Positions 1 through 8,556 are shown, counted from the first letter of the stretch. The stretch is DNA of 10,348 nt from Myxococcales bacterium (GCA_007120615.1 SKNI01000672.1:1-10348), one strand, 5' to 3'. The notes: a model not told the origin generated them from the sequence alone. A program made the numbers and translations.

Positions 1-218
1 ATGCCTACGACCCGGTTGCCATCCAGGAGCCCGACGACATTATTTCCCGGGCACTTGAAGACCCGTCGATTCGAGGCTTTGTAAATTGGATGCGTTTTCC
101 CTACTACGAGGTTCAGGAACTCGATGCGGGCCACAGAGTGATCATCCGTGACCTTCGGTACGTTCATCCCGACGACGAGTGGGCGGGGATTGGACTGGTC
201 TCGGTGGACGTAGAATGA
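1..218 (+). CDS. C-terminal part of probable YdjM-type metal-dependent hydrolase (5' end outside window)
   Basis: The frame read from position 3 is open for 71 codons and stops at the TGA at 216-218; the beginning lies upstream of the window. The tail contains FVNWMRFPYYEV followed by a basic/hydrophobic strand and IRDLRY. From memory this resembles the C-terminal cytosolic tail of the YdjM/DUF457 family of inner-membrane metal-dependent hydrolases, in which a W..RFPY segment and a D.R(Y/F) segment recur. None of the transmembrane helices or metal-binding His residues of the family are in the visible part, so the assignment rests only on the tail. Coding is supported by the long frame and GC-biased third positions. 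A hairpin follows directly after the stop. Confidence 0.55.
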   Translation, partial: AYDPVAIQEPDDIISRALEDPSIRGFVNWMRFPYYEVQELDAGHRVIIRDLRYVHPDDEWAGIGLVSVDVE

Positions 219-222
219 GAGG

Positions 223-260
223 CTAGTGCAGCCCTTCGGAGTCCCGGCGGACTGCACTGG
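223..260. terminator. Hairpin after the first gene, possible terminator
   Basis: The left arm (223-231, with core AGTGCAG at 225-231) pairs with the right arm (252-260, with core CTGCACT at 252-258), giving nine pairs including one G-T wobble around a 20-base loop. It starts five bases after the stop of the upstream gene, the place of a terminator. No T-run follows the stem, so it may be a weak or factor-assisted terminator, or an operator-like inverted repeat in front of the lipoprotein gene. Confidence 0.35.
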
Positions 261-302
261 GCGGTATACAGAATTTGGCGAGTATCTTTATCGAGGTAGA
301 GT

Positions 303-1118
303 ATGTTGAAGAAAATGGTTTTGCTGAGCATTTTTGCGCTCTTCTTGGCCGGTTGTTCCGGCGAAGACGATGACACGACCAATAATTCTACCGGTGACGA
401 TGTGGGCGTCTCCGATGCCGATATCTCCGACGCTAGCTCTGATGCGGACGCTGATGCAGACGCCAGCGAAGACTGCGATGATATCGGCGATGTCTGCGTA
501 TGCGAGCCAGACTGCGAAGAGGGACTCTGCGGGGATGACGGATGCGCAGGGACCTGCGGCTGCGATAATGGCTATGTCTGCGAAGATGAAATCTGTGAGA
601 TCGACGACCATTGCGTGGTCGACCCGGACTCCTGCGAATGCATGATGGAGAGCTGTCCCGGTGGAAACTTGCCCGTTGAGATCTGCGGTGTTCTGAGCCC
701 CGATTGCTTTCAGGCTCTCGCCGAGGACTTCGACGCCACCTCCTGCGCCAGTTGTGATGAGGTGGAGTTTCCCGGCATCCACGCGATGTGTGAAGAGCCA
801 GCCTGCGCCGGCGACCTCGCCGCCGTCGATGATATCCTCGATGAGCCCGTCTGCACTTGCTACCGAAGCGACGCCTGCATCGACGGAGAATGCACCGACA
901 CCTGCGGATTCGGCACCGATCGTGGTCACTTCTGTCCCTGCGACGTCAACTCCAATCAATGCGCCAGTGGCAATTGTCTGGAGGTCGAATATGAGGGCAC
1001 CACCGAAAGGATCTGCACCGTGCAGTGCAATAGCGACGCCGACTGTCCTTCCTACTCCAGCGGCTGCAACTTCTCGGTCACCGTCATGAGTAATACCGTC
1101 AACTATTGCACGCCCTGA
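303..1118 (+). CDS. Cys-rich secreted lipoprotein with Asp-rich linker
   Basis: A 271-aa protein with a clear lipoprotein signal: basic n-region (LKK), hydrophobic core and lipobox L15-A16-G17-C18, so Cys18 should be lipidated and the chain anchored in a membrane. Ser at +2 fits outer-membrane sorting. Residues 20-60 form a low-complexity acidic linker with Asp-Ala dipeptide repeats. The rest is very rich in Cys (more than 30 residues), often as CxC or CxxxxC, including a CGDDGCAGTCGC stretch near residues 76-87, a pattern common in extracellular proteins of Myxococcota and relatives. The Cys presumably form disulfides in small EGF-like knots; no catalytic motif is seen. The start is set by GAGG at 293-296, six bases before the ATG. 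The gene converges on the next one, with only six bases between stops. Function unknown. Confidence 0.85.
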   Translation: MLKKMVLLSIFALFLAGCSGEDDDTTNNSTGDDVGVSDADISDASSDADADADASEDCDDIGDVCVCEPDCEEGLCGDDGCAGTCGCDNGYVCEDEICEIDDHCVVDPDSCECMMESCPGGNLPVEICGVLSPDCFQALAEDFDATSCASCDEVEFPGIHAMCEEPACAGDLAAVDDILDEPVCTCYRSDACIDGECTDTCGFGTDRGHFCPCDVNSNQCASGNCLEVEYEGTTERICTVQCNSDADCPSYSSGCNFSVTVMSNTVNYCTP

Positions 1119-1124
1119 GCGGGG

Positions 1125-2711
1125 CTAATCGGCCAGTACCTTTGCCTTCGGTAGTTTGGCGCGAATCTCTTGCACCGCCTCGACAGACATCTCGCAATTT
1201 CGCAGGTCGAGGTAGCGAAGATTGGGAAGGGAAAGGGCGTCGACGTCGATGAAAATCCCGGGGTTTTTGCTCAGGCTGAGTCGCTCCAATCTCGGGTGAG
1301 TGGCGACGGACTCGGGCAGGGTGTCCAGGAAGTTTTCTGCCAGGTCCAGAAGCTGGAGGTTCTTTAACGCGGCGAAGTCGATGGCCGAGAGTTGTTGGAC
1401 ACTCAAACCGTTTCCGAAGAGATACAGGGCGATGGTGTTCGGGAATCTATCGAGCTGTGCCATGTCCTCGCGCAGAAATTCGAAGGGCAAATCTTGAAGC
1501 CCGATGATCACGGTGCGGTCTCCAATCTCCAGGTCGCCCAGAGACTGGGCCATGGGATTGACCTGGGCGGTCAGATTGGTGCGCTTCATGGTATCGTCTT
1601 CGAACACCTTAGAAGCGCGGCTCCGAATCCGGGAGAGCTGGATCTGGAGACGCTCGCGAGTCTCATCGCTGAGGGGGAGGGCCTCGATGGTCGCCGAGAT
1701 GGGGATATAGAGATTGCCGCCCAGGCTATCGATGGCCTCGCAGAGTTCGACGAGGGCATCGGCGAGCTCGGCGTCGGCGCGACTGATAAGGGCGGAGGTG
1801 AGGTCGTCGCGAACGGAGAGAGCTGTGTTCAGCAGTACATGATCGGCCAGCGCAGGTTCCGAGGTGTCGACCTCTCCTGGTTCGTTTACAACCTCCAACT
1901 CCGGTCCCGGGCGCTCCATGGCCTTCAGGGAATGCTCTTCGGCGAGGAGGGAGAGAAATTGGTCGAGGAGCGAGCTCATGCGATTGGCATCAAATCGCGA
2001 TTCCAATTCGGCGACGTTGGCACATAATTCCCAAAGCGGGCCCTCCTGGCGGCCGAGGCGGGCGGCCTCCCGGAATTCGCCGTCGATCAAGGCCTGCCAG
2101 TATTCCGAGAGTTCTGACAGGGCATCGGTGTTTTCCTTCGCCTGGGCGAGGATTTGCTCCGAGTTTTCCTTTCGAGGGGGATTGTTCTGGAGTCGACTTA
2201 GTCCGACCTCAAGCCAGTATGCGGCCCGTTGAAATTCGCCCATTTGGTAGAGGCCATGGCCGAGGTTGAGCTCGGCCAACGCTGAGGTGTCGCCCTGAAG
2301 TTTGGAGAGAGCGATGGCAAATCGAGAGGCCACTTCCATGAACAGACCGTCGTTCATGGCGGGGTCATCCTGATTGTCGAGGATTGCCACGGCGATATTC
2401 AACATGGTGCCCCGCATATCGGCGGAGTCGATGGCTACGAAGCCCCGTTCGGCCACCAGAAGTCCAAGAGAGGCTTCTATGGCCGCCCGGGGCGTAGAGC
2501 CTTTGAGCCACTGGAAGTAATAATAGAAAGCCGCAGCCAACTGGGGAGTACCCACTCCGTAATAATCCCAACACTCCTGGATGGTTCCCAGGTAGGCCAG
2601 GCTGCGAGCTACTTTTTCAGGTGCCCGTGATTCTTCAAGCCGCCGGGTATAGATCTTGGTGGCTTCCGGGTAGCCCGGAGAAGAGTACTCCTGATGGGTA
2701 TATCGGCTCAT
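1125..2711 (-). CDS. Helical repeat (TPR-like) and leucine-rich-repeat protein
   Basis: A 528-aa protein without signal peptide or membrane segment, so probably cytoplasmic. The N-terminal two thirds are alpha-helical; residues about 144-172 (AELNLGHGLYQMGEFQRAAY and following) look like one TPR unit, and flanking segments may be degenerate ones. The C-terminal part (about 425-520) has leucine-rich repeats of the LxxLxLxxN type: LQLLDLAENFLDTLP near 452, LERLSLSKN near 475 and LRYLDLRNC near 498. Both folds usually serve protein-protein contact; no enzymatic motif is visible. The start ATG (complement 2709-2711) has GGAG (complement 2722-2725) ten bases upstream, a slightly long spacing. It is divergent from the DUF2237 gene across about 136 bases, so promoters of both probably lie in 2712-2847. 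No partner can be named. Confidence 0.85.
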   Translation of the reverse strand: MSRYTHQEYSSPGYPEATKIYTRRLEESRAPEKVARSLAYLGTIQECWDYYGVGTPQLAAAFYYYFQWLKGSTPRAAIEASLGLLVAERGFVAIDSADMRGTMLNIAVAILDNQDDPAMNDGLFMEVASRFAIALSKLQGDTSALAELNLGHGLYQMGEFQRAAYWLEVGLSRLQNNPPRKENSEQILAQAKENTDALSELSEYWQALIDGEFREAARLGRQEGPLWELCANVAELESRFDANRMSSLLDQFLSLLAEEHSLKAMERPGPELEVVNEPGEVDTSEPALADHVLLNTALSVRDDLTSALISRADAELADALVELCEAIDSLGGNLYIPISATIEALPLSDETRERLQIQLSRIRSRASKVFEDDTMKRTNLTAQVNPMAQSLGDLEIGDRTVIIGLQDLPFEFLREDMAQLDRFPNTIALYLFGNGLSVQQLSAIDFAALKNLQLLDLAENFLDTLPESVATHPRLERLSLSKNPGIFIDVDALSLPNLRYLDLRNCEMSVEAVQEIRAKLPKAKVLAD

Positions 2712-2847
2712 TGGATTGGTGCTCCGGGTTTGGTGGATTCACGAGAGATGTGGCGGGTAATCTGTGGTCAGCCATTGCTAAGCCACGTACTCAGCGGTAC
2801 ATCAATGTGGACAGGTAATGAGTTAACTACGCCACAAGAGTTCAGAA

Positions 2848-3237
2848 ATGCAAGAGTCTACCGAAGAGCCACGGCTAAATGTGCTGGGACAGCCCCTGAG
2901 GGACTGCTCCCATGATCCGAAGACCGGGTTTTTCCGTGACGGTTGTTGTGCCACAGGACCCGAGGACCGGGGGCTACACGTAGTCTGCACCCGAATGAGC
3001 GAAGAGTTTCTTCGGTATTCCAAGGCGCAGGGAAACGACCTGATCACACCGCGGCCGGAGTATCGTTTCCCCGGCCTAAAACCGGGCGACCAATGGTGTT
3101 TATGCGCGGCGCGCTGGCGAGAGGCCTTTGAGGCCGGGGTGGCCCCGCCTGTGGTGCTGGCGGCGACCCATCAGAAGGCACTGGAAGTGGTGGATCTGGG
3201 GGACTTGCTGCGTCATGCTCTGGACTTGCAGAAGTAG
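2848..3237 (+). CDS. DUF2237 family protein
   Basis: A 129-aa protein that covers a whole DUF2237 domain (family normally about 120 aa). Recognisable blocks in order are NVLGQPL (11-17), DPKTGFFRDGCCATGPED (23-40), VCTRMSEEFL (46-55), GNDLITPRPEYRFPGLKPGD (62-81), WCLCAARW (83-90) and AGVAPPVVLAATH (97-109). Cysteines at 20, 33, 34, 47, 84 and 86 lie mostly in these conserved blocks, which makes a metal-binding or redox role possible, but the family has no established function that I know. The ATG is preceded by AAGAG at 2836-2840, seven bases upstream. It is a single gene: about 140 bases without a gene separate it from hsdR, and no operon with its neighbours is apparent. Confidence 0.9.
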   Translation: MQESTEEPRLNVLGQPLRDCSHDPKTGFFRDGCCATGPEDRGLHVVCTRMSEEFLRYSKAQGNDLITPRPEYRFPGLKPGDQWCLCAARWREAFEAGVAPPVVLAATHQKALEVVDLGDLLRHALDLQK

Positions 3238-3380
3238 TACGGTCGGGTTGAAGTTCGAGACGCCGGGATGGCCAACATTGACCACGGACGACCAAACTCC
3301 TACTCTCGAAGCATCGCGCTTCCGATACACATGATACCTTCTGGGGAAGCGAAGTACTGGCCGTAGCTACGCGGTGGCCC

Positions 3381-6300
3381 ATGCCTGAACCTCTGCATAA
3401 CTCCAATTTCACGTTCCTCGCCGAACACGATGCGCGCCTGGCGAAGATCGGCTACGAAGCCGAGCAACTCGCCACCATCAGCCCCACGGCCTGCATGATG
3501 CAGGTGCGCATGCTCGCCGAATTTATGGCGAAGGAGACCGCCGCTTATCTCGGGGTCTACGGGATCGAAGATTCGACCTTCTATCAGATTCTCGTTCGCC
3601 TGGAGCGGGAGTCGGCCTTTCATCGAGATATTCGAACTCTCTTTCATAGCCTCCGGACCAGCGCGAACCCCGTGGTCCACGGTGAGGTTTATCTGGGGAA
3701 TGCCGTCGGGGTAGCGAAGAAATATCTCCGAATTACCCGTAAGATCGCCATCTGGTTTCATCAGTCTTTCGGACGAGACCCCGGTTTTCGCCCGGGTGAG
3801 TTTATCGATCCGCCGGATCTGGCCTCCCAGCGAGAGAGTATCCTCGAGCAGAATCAGGACCTCCAGGATGCCGTTCGCGACTCCAAACACGCCGTGGAGG
3901 AGGCCAATCGAAGAGCTCTCGACGAGAAACGTCGACGGGCGACGGCCGAGGAGTTTCTGGCTCAGGTTCAAGAAGAACTCACCATCTATCGCAGCATCGC
4001 CGAGGATTACGAGGCGCGACTCATCGAGCTGCAGGCCAGCTCCGAGGCGGCCGGTGAAGTTGGGCGCGAAGAGCATCAGGAGCGGATGCTTGAGGCCACG
4101 GCATTGGTGGAACTCGACGAGCAGGAGACCCGAACCATCATCGACGCTCAGCTCCGAGAGTGCGGCTGGCGAGTCGATAGCGAGGAGCTTCGATGGGGGC
4201 AGGGCGCTCGACCTCAGGCGGGAGAACAGATGGCCATCGCCGAGGTTCCCACGAGCAGCGGACCCGCCGATTATGTGCTCTTCGACGGACTTATGCCGCT
4301 TGCGATTATCGAAGCAAAGCGCTGGGAAGAGCCCATCATCGGCGGTATCGAACAGGCCAAGCGATATAGCCTCGACTATGCACTCACTGAGGAGCAGGAG
4401 TCACCGGGCGGCCCCTGGCTCATCGATGATCTCGAATATCAAATCCCCTTTGTTTTTGCGTCCAACGGCCGGGCGTATCTGGAGCAAAATAAGACCCATT
4501 GCGGCGTCTGGTTTCAGGACCTGCGCCGCGAGATTAACCGCTCCCGGGCTCTCCTCGGCTGGTACACCCCGCGAGGACTACGTAACCTGCTCAAAAACGA
4601 CACCGACAAAGCTCTGGCAATGCTCCGAGAGGAGCCTTTTGATTATCTCGGGCTTCGCTACTACCAGCGAGAAGCCGTCGAAGCGATCGAACGAGCCATC
4701 GCCCAGGGCCGTCGAACGGCGCTTCTGGCCATGGCCACGGGCACCGGCAAAACGCGAACGGCCATCGGCATGGTCTACCGAATGGTGAAGTCCGGGCTAT
4801 TCAATCGGATTCTCTTTCTCGTGGATCGCACATCTCTCGGTGACCAGGCTTTTGCCGCGTTTCAGACGACCAAGCTCGAGAGTCATCGAAGTTTCACCGA
4901 GACCTACGACGCCAAGAGCCTCGACGAATCCACCATCGAGGTGGACACCCGCCTGAGCATCGCCACGGTGCAGAGCATGGTCTACCGACTCTTCGGCGAC
5001 GACCGCGGCGACGACAGTAGCCAGCCGTTCATCGATGAATTCGACTGCATTATCATCGATGAGTGCCACCGGGGATATAACCTGGACCGCGAGATGAGCG
5101 AGAGGGAATTGCGCTTTCGCGACCACGATGATTACGTCTCCAAATACCGGCGGGTCATCGACTATTTCGATGCCATGACCATCGGACTTACGGCCACTCC
5201 CGCGCTGCATACGTCGAATATATTTAAAGAGTCCATCTACACCTATCGCTACCAGACCGCCGTAGTTGACGGGTTTCTGGTGGACCAACTCCCGACCATC
5301 AAGATCACCACTCAGTTGACCGCCGAAGGGCTTCATTTCGAGGCCGGTGACCAGCTCCAGATTCTGGACCCGCGCACCGGGGATATCGACTTCGCCCACA
5401 CCCCCGACGAGTTGGACTTTGAGATCGATTCCTTCAATAAGGCGGTCCTCACGGAGGGGTTCAATCATGCGGTCTGCCAGGACCTCGCTGAGCGAATCGA
5501 CCCCGATGAGCCGGGCAAGACCCTGATCTTCTGCGTCTCCGAGGTCCACGCCCAGAAGGTCGCCCGTGAGCTGGCCGCTGCATATGCCGAGAGCGGCCGA
5601 CCCCAGACCGACAACGCCATCAAGGTCATCACGGGCTATACCGACGACACCAATGGCTGGCTTCGCCGCTTCAAGAACGAAAAGAAGCCCTCCATCGCCA
5701 TCACCGTCGACTACCTGACCACCGGAATCGACGTCCCCGAAATTACAAACCTCGTCTTTTTGCGCCGCGTGCGAAGTCGGATTCTCTACGAACAAATGAA
5801 AGGCCGCGCCACACGTCTTTGCGACGAGATCAACAAGACTGCATTTCGCGTCTTTGACTACGTCCAACTCTCTGACGCCTTGGAAGCATTCACCGATATG
5901 AAGCCCGTGGTGCAGAACCCTAATATCACCCTGGAGCAAACCTTCCGGGAACTCACCACTGCCACAGACCCCGACTTCCTGGCGCTCTCTCACGGCCAGT
6001 TTATCACCAAATTAAACGCCAAACTCAAACGCCTCACCCAGGACGGTGCCCGTGAATTTGAAGAACTCGCCGGCACCTCCCCCGAGGAGTTTCTAAAGAC
6101 GTTGCGTGACCAGAGTCCCGAAGAGTCGGCCTCCTGGCTGGGCGACAAAGAAGGCGTCATTCGCCAGCTCTCCACGCTTTCCTTTGTCACAAAAGGCGTG
6201 ATCTACGACGACACTCCCGACAGCGTGATCCTCGTGGAGCAGAGCGAAGCGACCGAGTCCGACTACCTCCAGGACTTCGAGCACTACGTCAACGCCAGCC

Positions 6301-6773
6301 TCGACTCCATGGATGCACTGCGCATCGTCACCCAACGCCCCCGCGAACTGACCAGAAAGGCCCTCACCGAACTTCGCCAACAACTCGCCAGAGAGGGCTA
6401 CCGCACCGAAACCCTCCAGAGAGCCTGGGCCAAAAAGACCAACCAGGACATCGCCGCCAGCATCATCGGCTTCATCCGACAGGCCGCCCTCGGCGAGCCC
6501 CTGGTGCCCTACGAAGAACGCGTGAAACAAGCGCTTCACACTATCTACGAGCGCCACCAATGGAACGCCGAGCAAGAACGTTGGCTCAAACGAATCGGCA
6601 AAAACCTCATCCAGGACCAGAACGTCGCCGACCCCCAGAACCTCGACGACGCCCCCGCATTCCAACGCTTCGGCGGCTTCGGCCGCATCAACGACACCCA
6701 CTTCGACGGCCGCCTTAGAGACGTACTCGCCGAACTCAATGACGAGGTCTGGCGGTTTGATGAGGGGGCGTGA
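3381..6773 (+). CDS. hsdR: Type I restriction enzyme R subunit (EcoEI type) with N-terminal DUF4145-like domain
   Basis: A 1130-aa ATP-dependent translocase and endonuclease subunit of a type I restriction system. Order of parts: a DUF4145-like helical domain (about 15-130); a charged, probable coiled coil (about 150-250); a PD-(D/E)xK nuclease with D297, E311 and K313 (ADYVLFDG then IIEAKR); a superfamily 2 helicase with Walker A ATGTGKT (452-458), motif II DECH (560-563), motif III-like GLTATP (602-607) and motif VI QMKGRATR (805-812); and an EcoEI_R_C-like C-terminal domain that contacts the methylase core. All catalytic residues are present and length is normal, so the subunit looks intact. 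The ATG is chosen because SNFTFLAEHD just after it is a typical start for this family, but the ribosome binding site is weak. It needs HsdM and HsdS to act. No hsdM is visible and hsdS is truncated downstream, so its state in the cell is uncertain. Confidence 0.95.
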   Translation: MPEPLHNSNFTFLAEHDARLAKIGYEAEQLATISPTACMMQVRMLAEFMAKETAAYLGVYGIEDSTFYQILVRLERESAFHRDIRTLFHSLRTSANPVVHGEVYLGNAVGVAKKYLRITRKIAIWFHQSFGRDPGFRPGEFIDPPDLASQRESILEQNQDLQDAVRDSKHAVEEANRRALDEKRRRATAEEFLAQVQEELTIYRSIAEDYEARLIELQASSEAAGEVGREEHQERMLEATALVELDEQETRTIIDAQLRECGWRVDSEELRWGQGARPQAGEQMAIAEVPTSSGPADYVLFDGLMPLAIIEAKRWEEPIIGGIEQAKRYSLDYALTEEQESPGGPWLIDDLEYQIPFVFASNGRAYLEQNKTHCGVWFQDLRREINRSRALLGWYTPRGLRNLLKNDTDKALAMLREEPFDYLGLRYYQREAVEAIERAIAQGRRTALLAMATGTGKTRTAIGMVYRMVKSGLFNRILFLVDRTSLGDQAFAAFQTTKLESHRSFTETYDAKSLDESTIEVDTRLSIATVQSMVYRLFGDDRGDDSSQPFIDEFDCIIIDECHRGYNLDREMSERELRFRDHDDYVSKYRRVIDYFDAMTIGLTATPALHTSNIFKESIYTYRYQTAVVDGFLVDQLPTIKITTQLTAEGLHFEAGDQLQILDPRTGDIDFAHTPDELDFEIDSFNKAVLTEGFNHAVCQDLAERIDPDEPGKTLIFCVSEVHAQKVARELAAAYAESGRPQTDNAIKVITGYTDDTNGWLRRFKNEKKPSIAITVDYLTTGIDVPEITNLVFLRRVRSRILYEQMKGRATRLCDEINKTAFRVFDYVQLSDALEAFTDMKPVVQNPNITLEQTFRELTTATDPDFLALSHGQFITKLNAKLKRLTQDGAREFEELAGTSPEEFLKTLRDQSPEESASWLGDKEGVIRQLSTLSFVTKGVIYDDTPDSVILVEQSEATESDYLQDFEHYVNASLDSMDALRIVTQRPRELTRKALTELRQQLAREGYRTETLQRAWAKKTNQDIAASIIGFIRQAALGEPLVPYEERVKQALHTIYERHQWNAEQERWLKRIGKNLIQDQNVADPQNLDDAPAFQRFGGFGRINDTHFDGRLRDVLAELNDEVWRFDEGA

Positions 6774-6859
6774 TGATCGATAATTGCAATCAGAATTGAG
6801 GCGAGAGAGTCTGGTGCATCCCGAAGAATGTTTTTCTGCGAAAGTTGGATTCAACACTC

Positions 6860-7780
6860 ATGACACGACAATATTCAGTACTTGAATTCGATTCCTATTC
6901 AGAGAAGTTTGCAGAGCCGATGGGAACGAAAACTAAGTATTGGGTTGAGCAAAATACAACATCGAAAACGATTGAATGGCTTTTTAAAATTCCACGAAAA
7001 GATACGGGCGAACACTGGGCCGAAAAGGCAGCATGGGAGTTGGCGAGGCTCATTAAGTTGCCCGCAGCACAGGTCGAGTTAGCGACCCTTGTTTTGGAAG
7101 ACGAACTCGTTCACGGCACTGCCAGCAAAACATTTACTCCGGGTAACCTCTCGCTCATCCATGGCAACGAACTCTTGGAACGGATTGTGCCAAGATACGA
7201 CAAAGAAAAGCGGTTTTCACAACGAGAGCACCGAATTAGTGCAATCTTTGACGCGATCGTCGAGTTTGAATTGGCTGAGGCGCCGACGAGCAGTGGAATG
7301 TCCGCTGTAGAATGTTTTGTTGGCTATATTGTCTTTGATGGTTGGATAGCGAATGTTGATCGTCATCACGAAAATTGGGGCATGCTCGCAGATTCAATTG
7401 ATCGTATTGCGCCGAGTTACGACCATGCTTCCTCGCTGGGACGCTTGCTGAGCGATGAAAAGCGCACTAGAATTCTGGAAGGGCGAGATAGACTCGATGT
7501 CATCGATTTCTTAACTCGTGGCAAGGCTTCGGGCGCAATTTATCCGGTCACCGGTGAAAAGAGTGTACCGCCATGGAAATTGGTAACCGACTTGTCTCAG
7601 ATGGGATATGCTACTGTTGTAAACAACTGGCTCATAAAGATTCAAGAGGTGGCACCTACCCAGCTCGACCTTATGTTTTCAGCGTTTGGACCCGACTGGT
7701 TATCCGAACCTGCACGGCGATTTGCTACTGAGATTCTAAAAACTACTCCCCAACTCATGCAGCGGGAGATGAGCAAATGA
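6860..7780 (+). CDS. HipA-like serine/threonine kinase core protein
   Basis: A 306-aa protein with the catalytic half of the HipA kinase fold. Visible motifs are a probable ATP-contacting Lys43 in EWLFK, a GEHWAEK helix that follows, the catalytic loop N165-V-D167-R-H-H-E-N172 (HipA-type NxDRHxxN) and a metal-binding DFG-like YDHASSLG (187-194) with D188. HipA toxins phosphorylate targets such as glutamyl-tRNA synthetase and arrest growth; the target here is unknown. It lacks the separate N-terminal subdomain of classical HipA, and something like it is encoded by the next gene, which overlaps by ATGA. I chose the ATG at 6860; a TTG at 6845 in the same frame would add five residues. No HipB-like HTH gene is adjacent. 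Base composition is visibly more AT-rich than hsdR (for example 25 of 60 G/C at 6961-7020 against 39 of 60 at 6661-6720), which suggests transfer. Confidence 0.85.
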   Translation: MTRQYSVLEFDSYSEKFAEPMGTKTKYWVEQNTTSKTIEWLFKIPRKDTGEHWAEKAAWELARLIKLPAAQVELATLVLEDELVHGTASKTFTPGNLSLIHGNELLERIVPRYDKEKRFSQREHRISAIFDAIVEFELAEAPTSSGMSAVECFVGYIVFDGWIANVDRHHENWGMLADSIDRIAPSYDHASSLGRLLSDEKRTRILEGRDRLDVIDFLTRGKASGAIYPVTGEKSVPPWKLVTDLSQMGYATVVNNWLIKIQEVAPTQLDLMFSAFGPDWLSEPARRFATEILKTTPQLMQREMSK

Positions 7781-8556
7781 CACAAAAAAACAGCAAACTC
7801 TATGTCGGATGGTACGACGCCTCAGAACACTTCTGGTATCCAGTCGGCCAGATTTGTACGACCGCAGAGGGATTCCAATTCGAATATTTAAGTGGGGCTA
7901 TTCAGGCGCGAAATCTGGCCGGGTTCCGAGGGATTTTCCAGTTTCCAGATTTCAATCAGAAATACGTAAGCAAAGAACTGTTCGCCTTTTTTACGAATCG
8001 CTTGTTGACTTCATCGCGGGATAACTTTGACGAAGAAGTCGAGAAAATGGGGTTGAAAGTAACCTCCCAGGAGCTTCATCCTTTCGATGTTTTGTCGCGA
8101 ACAAATGGCCGGCGCGTCACCGATACCTTTGAAGTTTATCCACCGCCCACGGTAACCGATGATTCCGTGGAACTAATTTTCTTCGTCCGCGGAGTGCGCT
8201 ACCTTTCCGACGAACTCAAGAGACGTTGGGAGGACGGCAAACCACCACAACATCCACTGCGGCTATACAAAGAACCCGAAAACAAATACGATTCTTACGC
8301 GCTACGTATCTTAGATAGCGATGACTACCCATTGGGATTCGTTCCTCGGTACTATACCAAATCGTTCTATGAACTTGTCGACCGCGGCTGTCAGTACCAA
8401 CTCGACCTGCTGCTTCATAATCGCCATCCTGGTTTTGTTCGTGAGCGTTTTCTTGTGAAGTTGACCTGCCGTACCTTCGATGGTTGGCGATTCCCACAGT
8501 CGGACCTCTACGAATCCATTGCAGAGCAAAGCGGCGAAAGTATTTTGGTTGCGTAA
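7777..8556 (+). CDS. HipA N-terminal-like domain fused to HIRAN domain
   Basis: A 259-aa protein of two parts. Residues about 7-100 (KLYVGWYD, YPVGQI, FEYLSGAIQA, FPDFNQKYVSKELFAFFTNRL) resemble the N-terminal subdomain of HipA proteins (LYV.....VG.L, F.Y......, S..LP.f...L). Residues about 135-235 match a HIRAN domain: FFVRGVRYL, PLRLYKEPENKYDSYALRI (161-179) and PLGFVPRYY (185-193), with the usual E-P-x-N-x-Y-D-x-x-A and LGFVP signatures. In eukaryotic HLTF/Rad5 the HIRAN domain binds 3' single-stranded DNA ends; in bacteria its role is mostly unknown. The ATG overlaps the kinase stop (ATGA), so the two are translationally coupled and presumably form one complex. It may restrain or activate the kinase, by analogy with HipS in HipBST; that is inference. 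Its AT-rich codon use matches the kinase gene. Confidence 0.85.
   Translation: MTQKNSKLYVGWYDASEHFWYPVGQICTTAEGFQFEYLSGAIQARNLAGFRGIFQFPDFNQKYVSKELFAFFTNRLLTSSRDNFDEEVEKMGLKVTSQELHPFDVLSRTNGRRVTDTFEVYPPPTVTDDSVELIFFVRGVRYLSDELKRRWEDGKPPQHPLRLYKEPENKYDSYALRILDSDDYPLGFVPRYYTKSFYELVDRGCQYQLDLLLHNRHPGFVRERFLVKLTCRTFDGWRFPQSDLYESIAEQSGESILVA

Noticed and set aside
288..959. Long open frame of 223 codons on the minus strand opposite the lipoprotein gene
   Set aside because: It is a shadow of the Cys/Asp-rich gene: GC-skewed codons give an Ala/Val/Ile-rich chain without domain, while the plus strand has a clear signal peptide, lipobox and ribosome binding site.
2776..2804. TTGCTA and TACATC with a 17-base spacer, considered as a promoter of the DUF2237 gene
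   Set aside because: Only four and three of six bases fit the consensus, no better than expected by chance.
3306..3325. Small hairpin TCGAAGC / GCTTC-C-GA between the DUF2237 gene and hsdR
   Set aside because: One bulge, a short stem and no following T-run; it lies about 70 bases after the gene end, so there is no good case for a terminator.
4797..5993. Open frame of 398 codons on the minus strand within hsdR
   Set aside because: It lies opposite the conserved helicase motifs of hsdR, and its low-complexity Gly/Val/Asp composition is typical of an antisense shadow in GC-rich DNA.
6093..6857. Open frame of 254 codons on the minus strand over the end of hsdR
   Set aside because: Same shadow effect; no recognisable domain and no ribosome binding site that favours it over hsdR.
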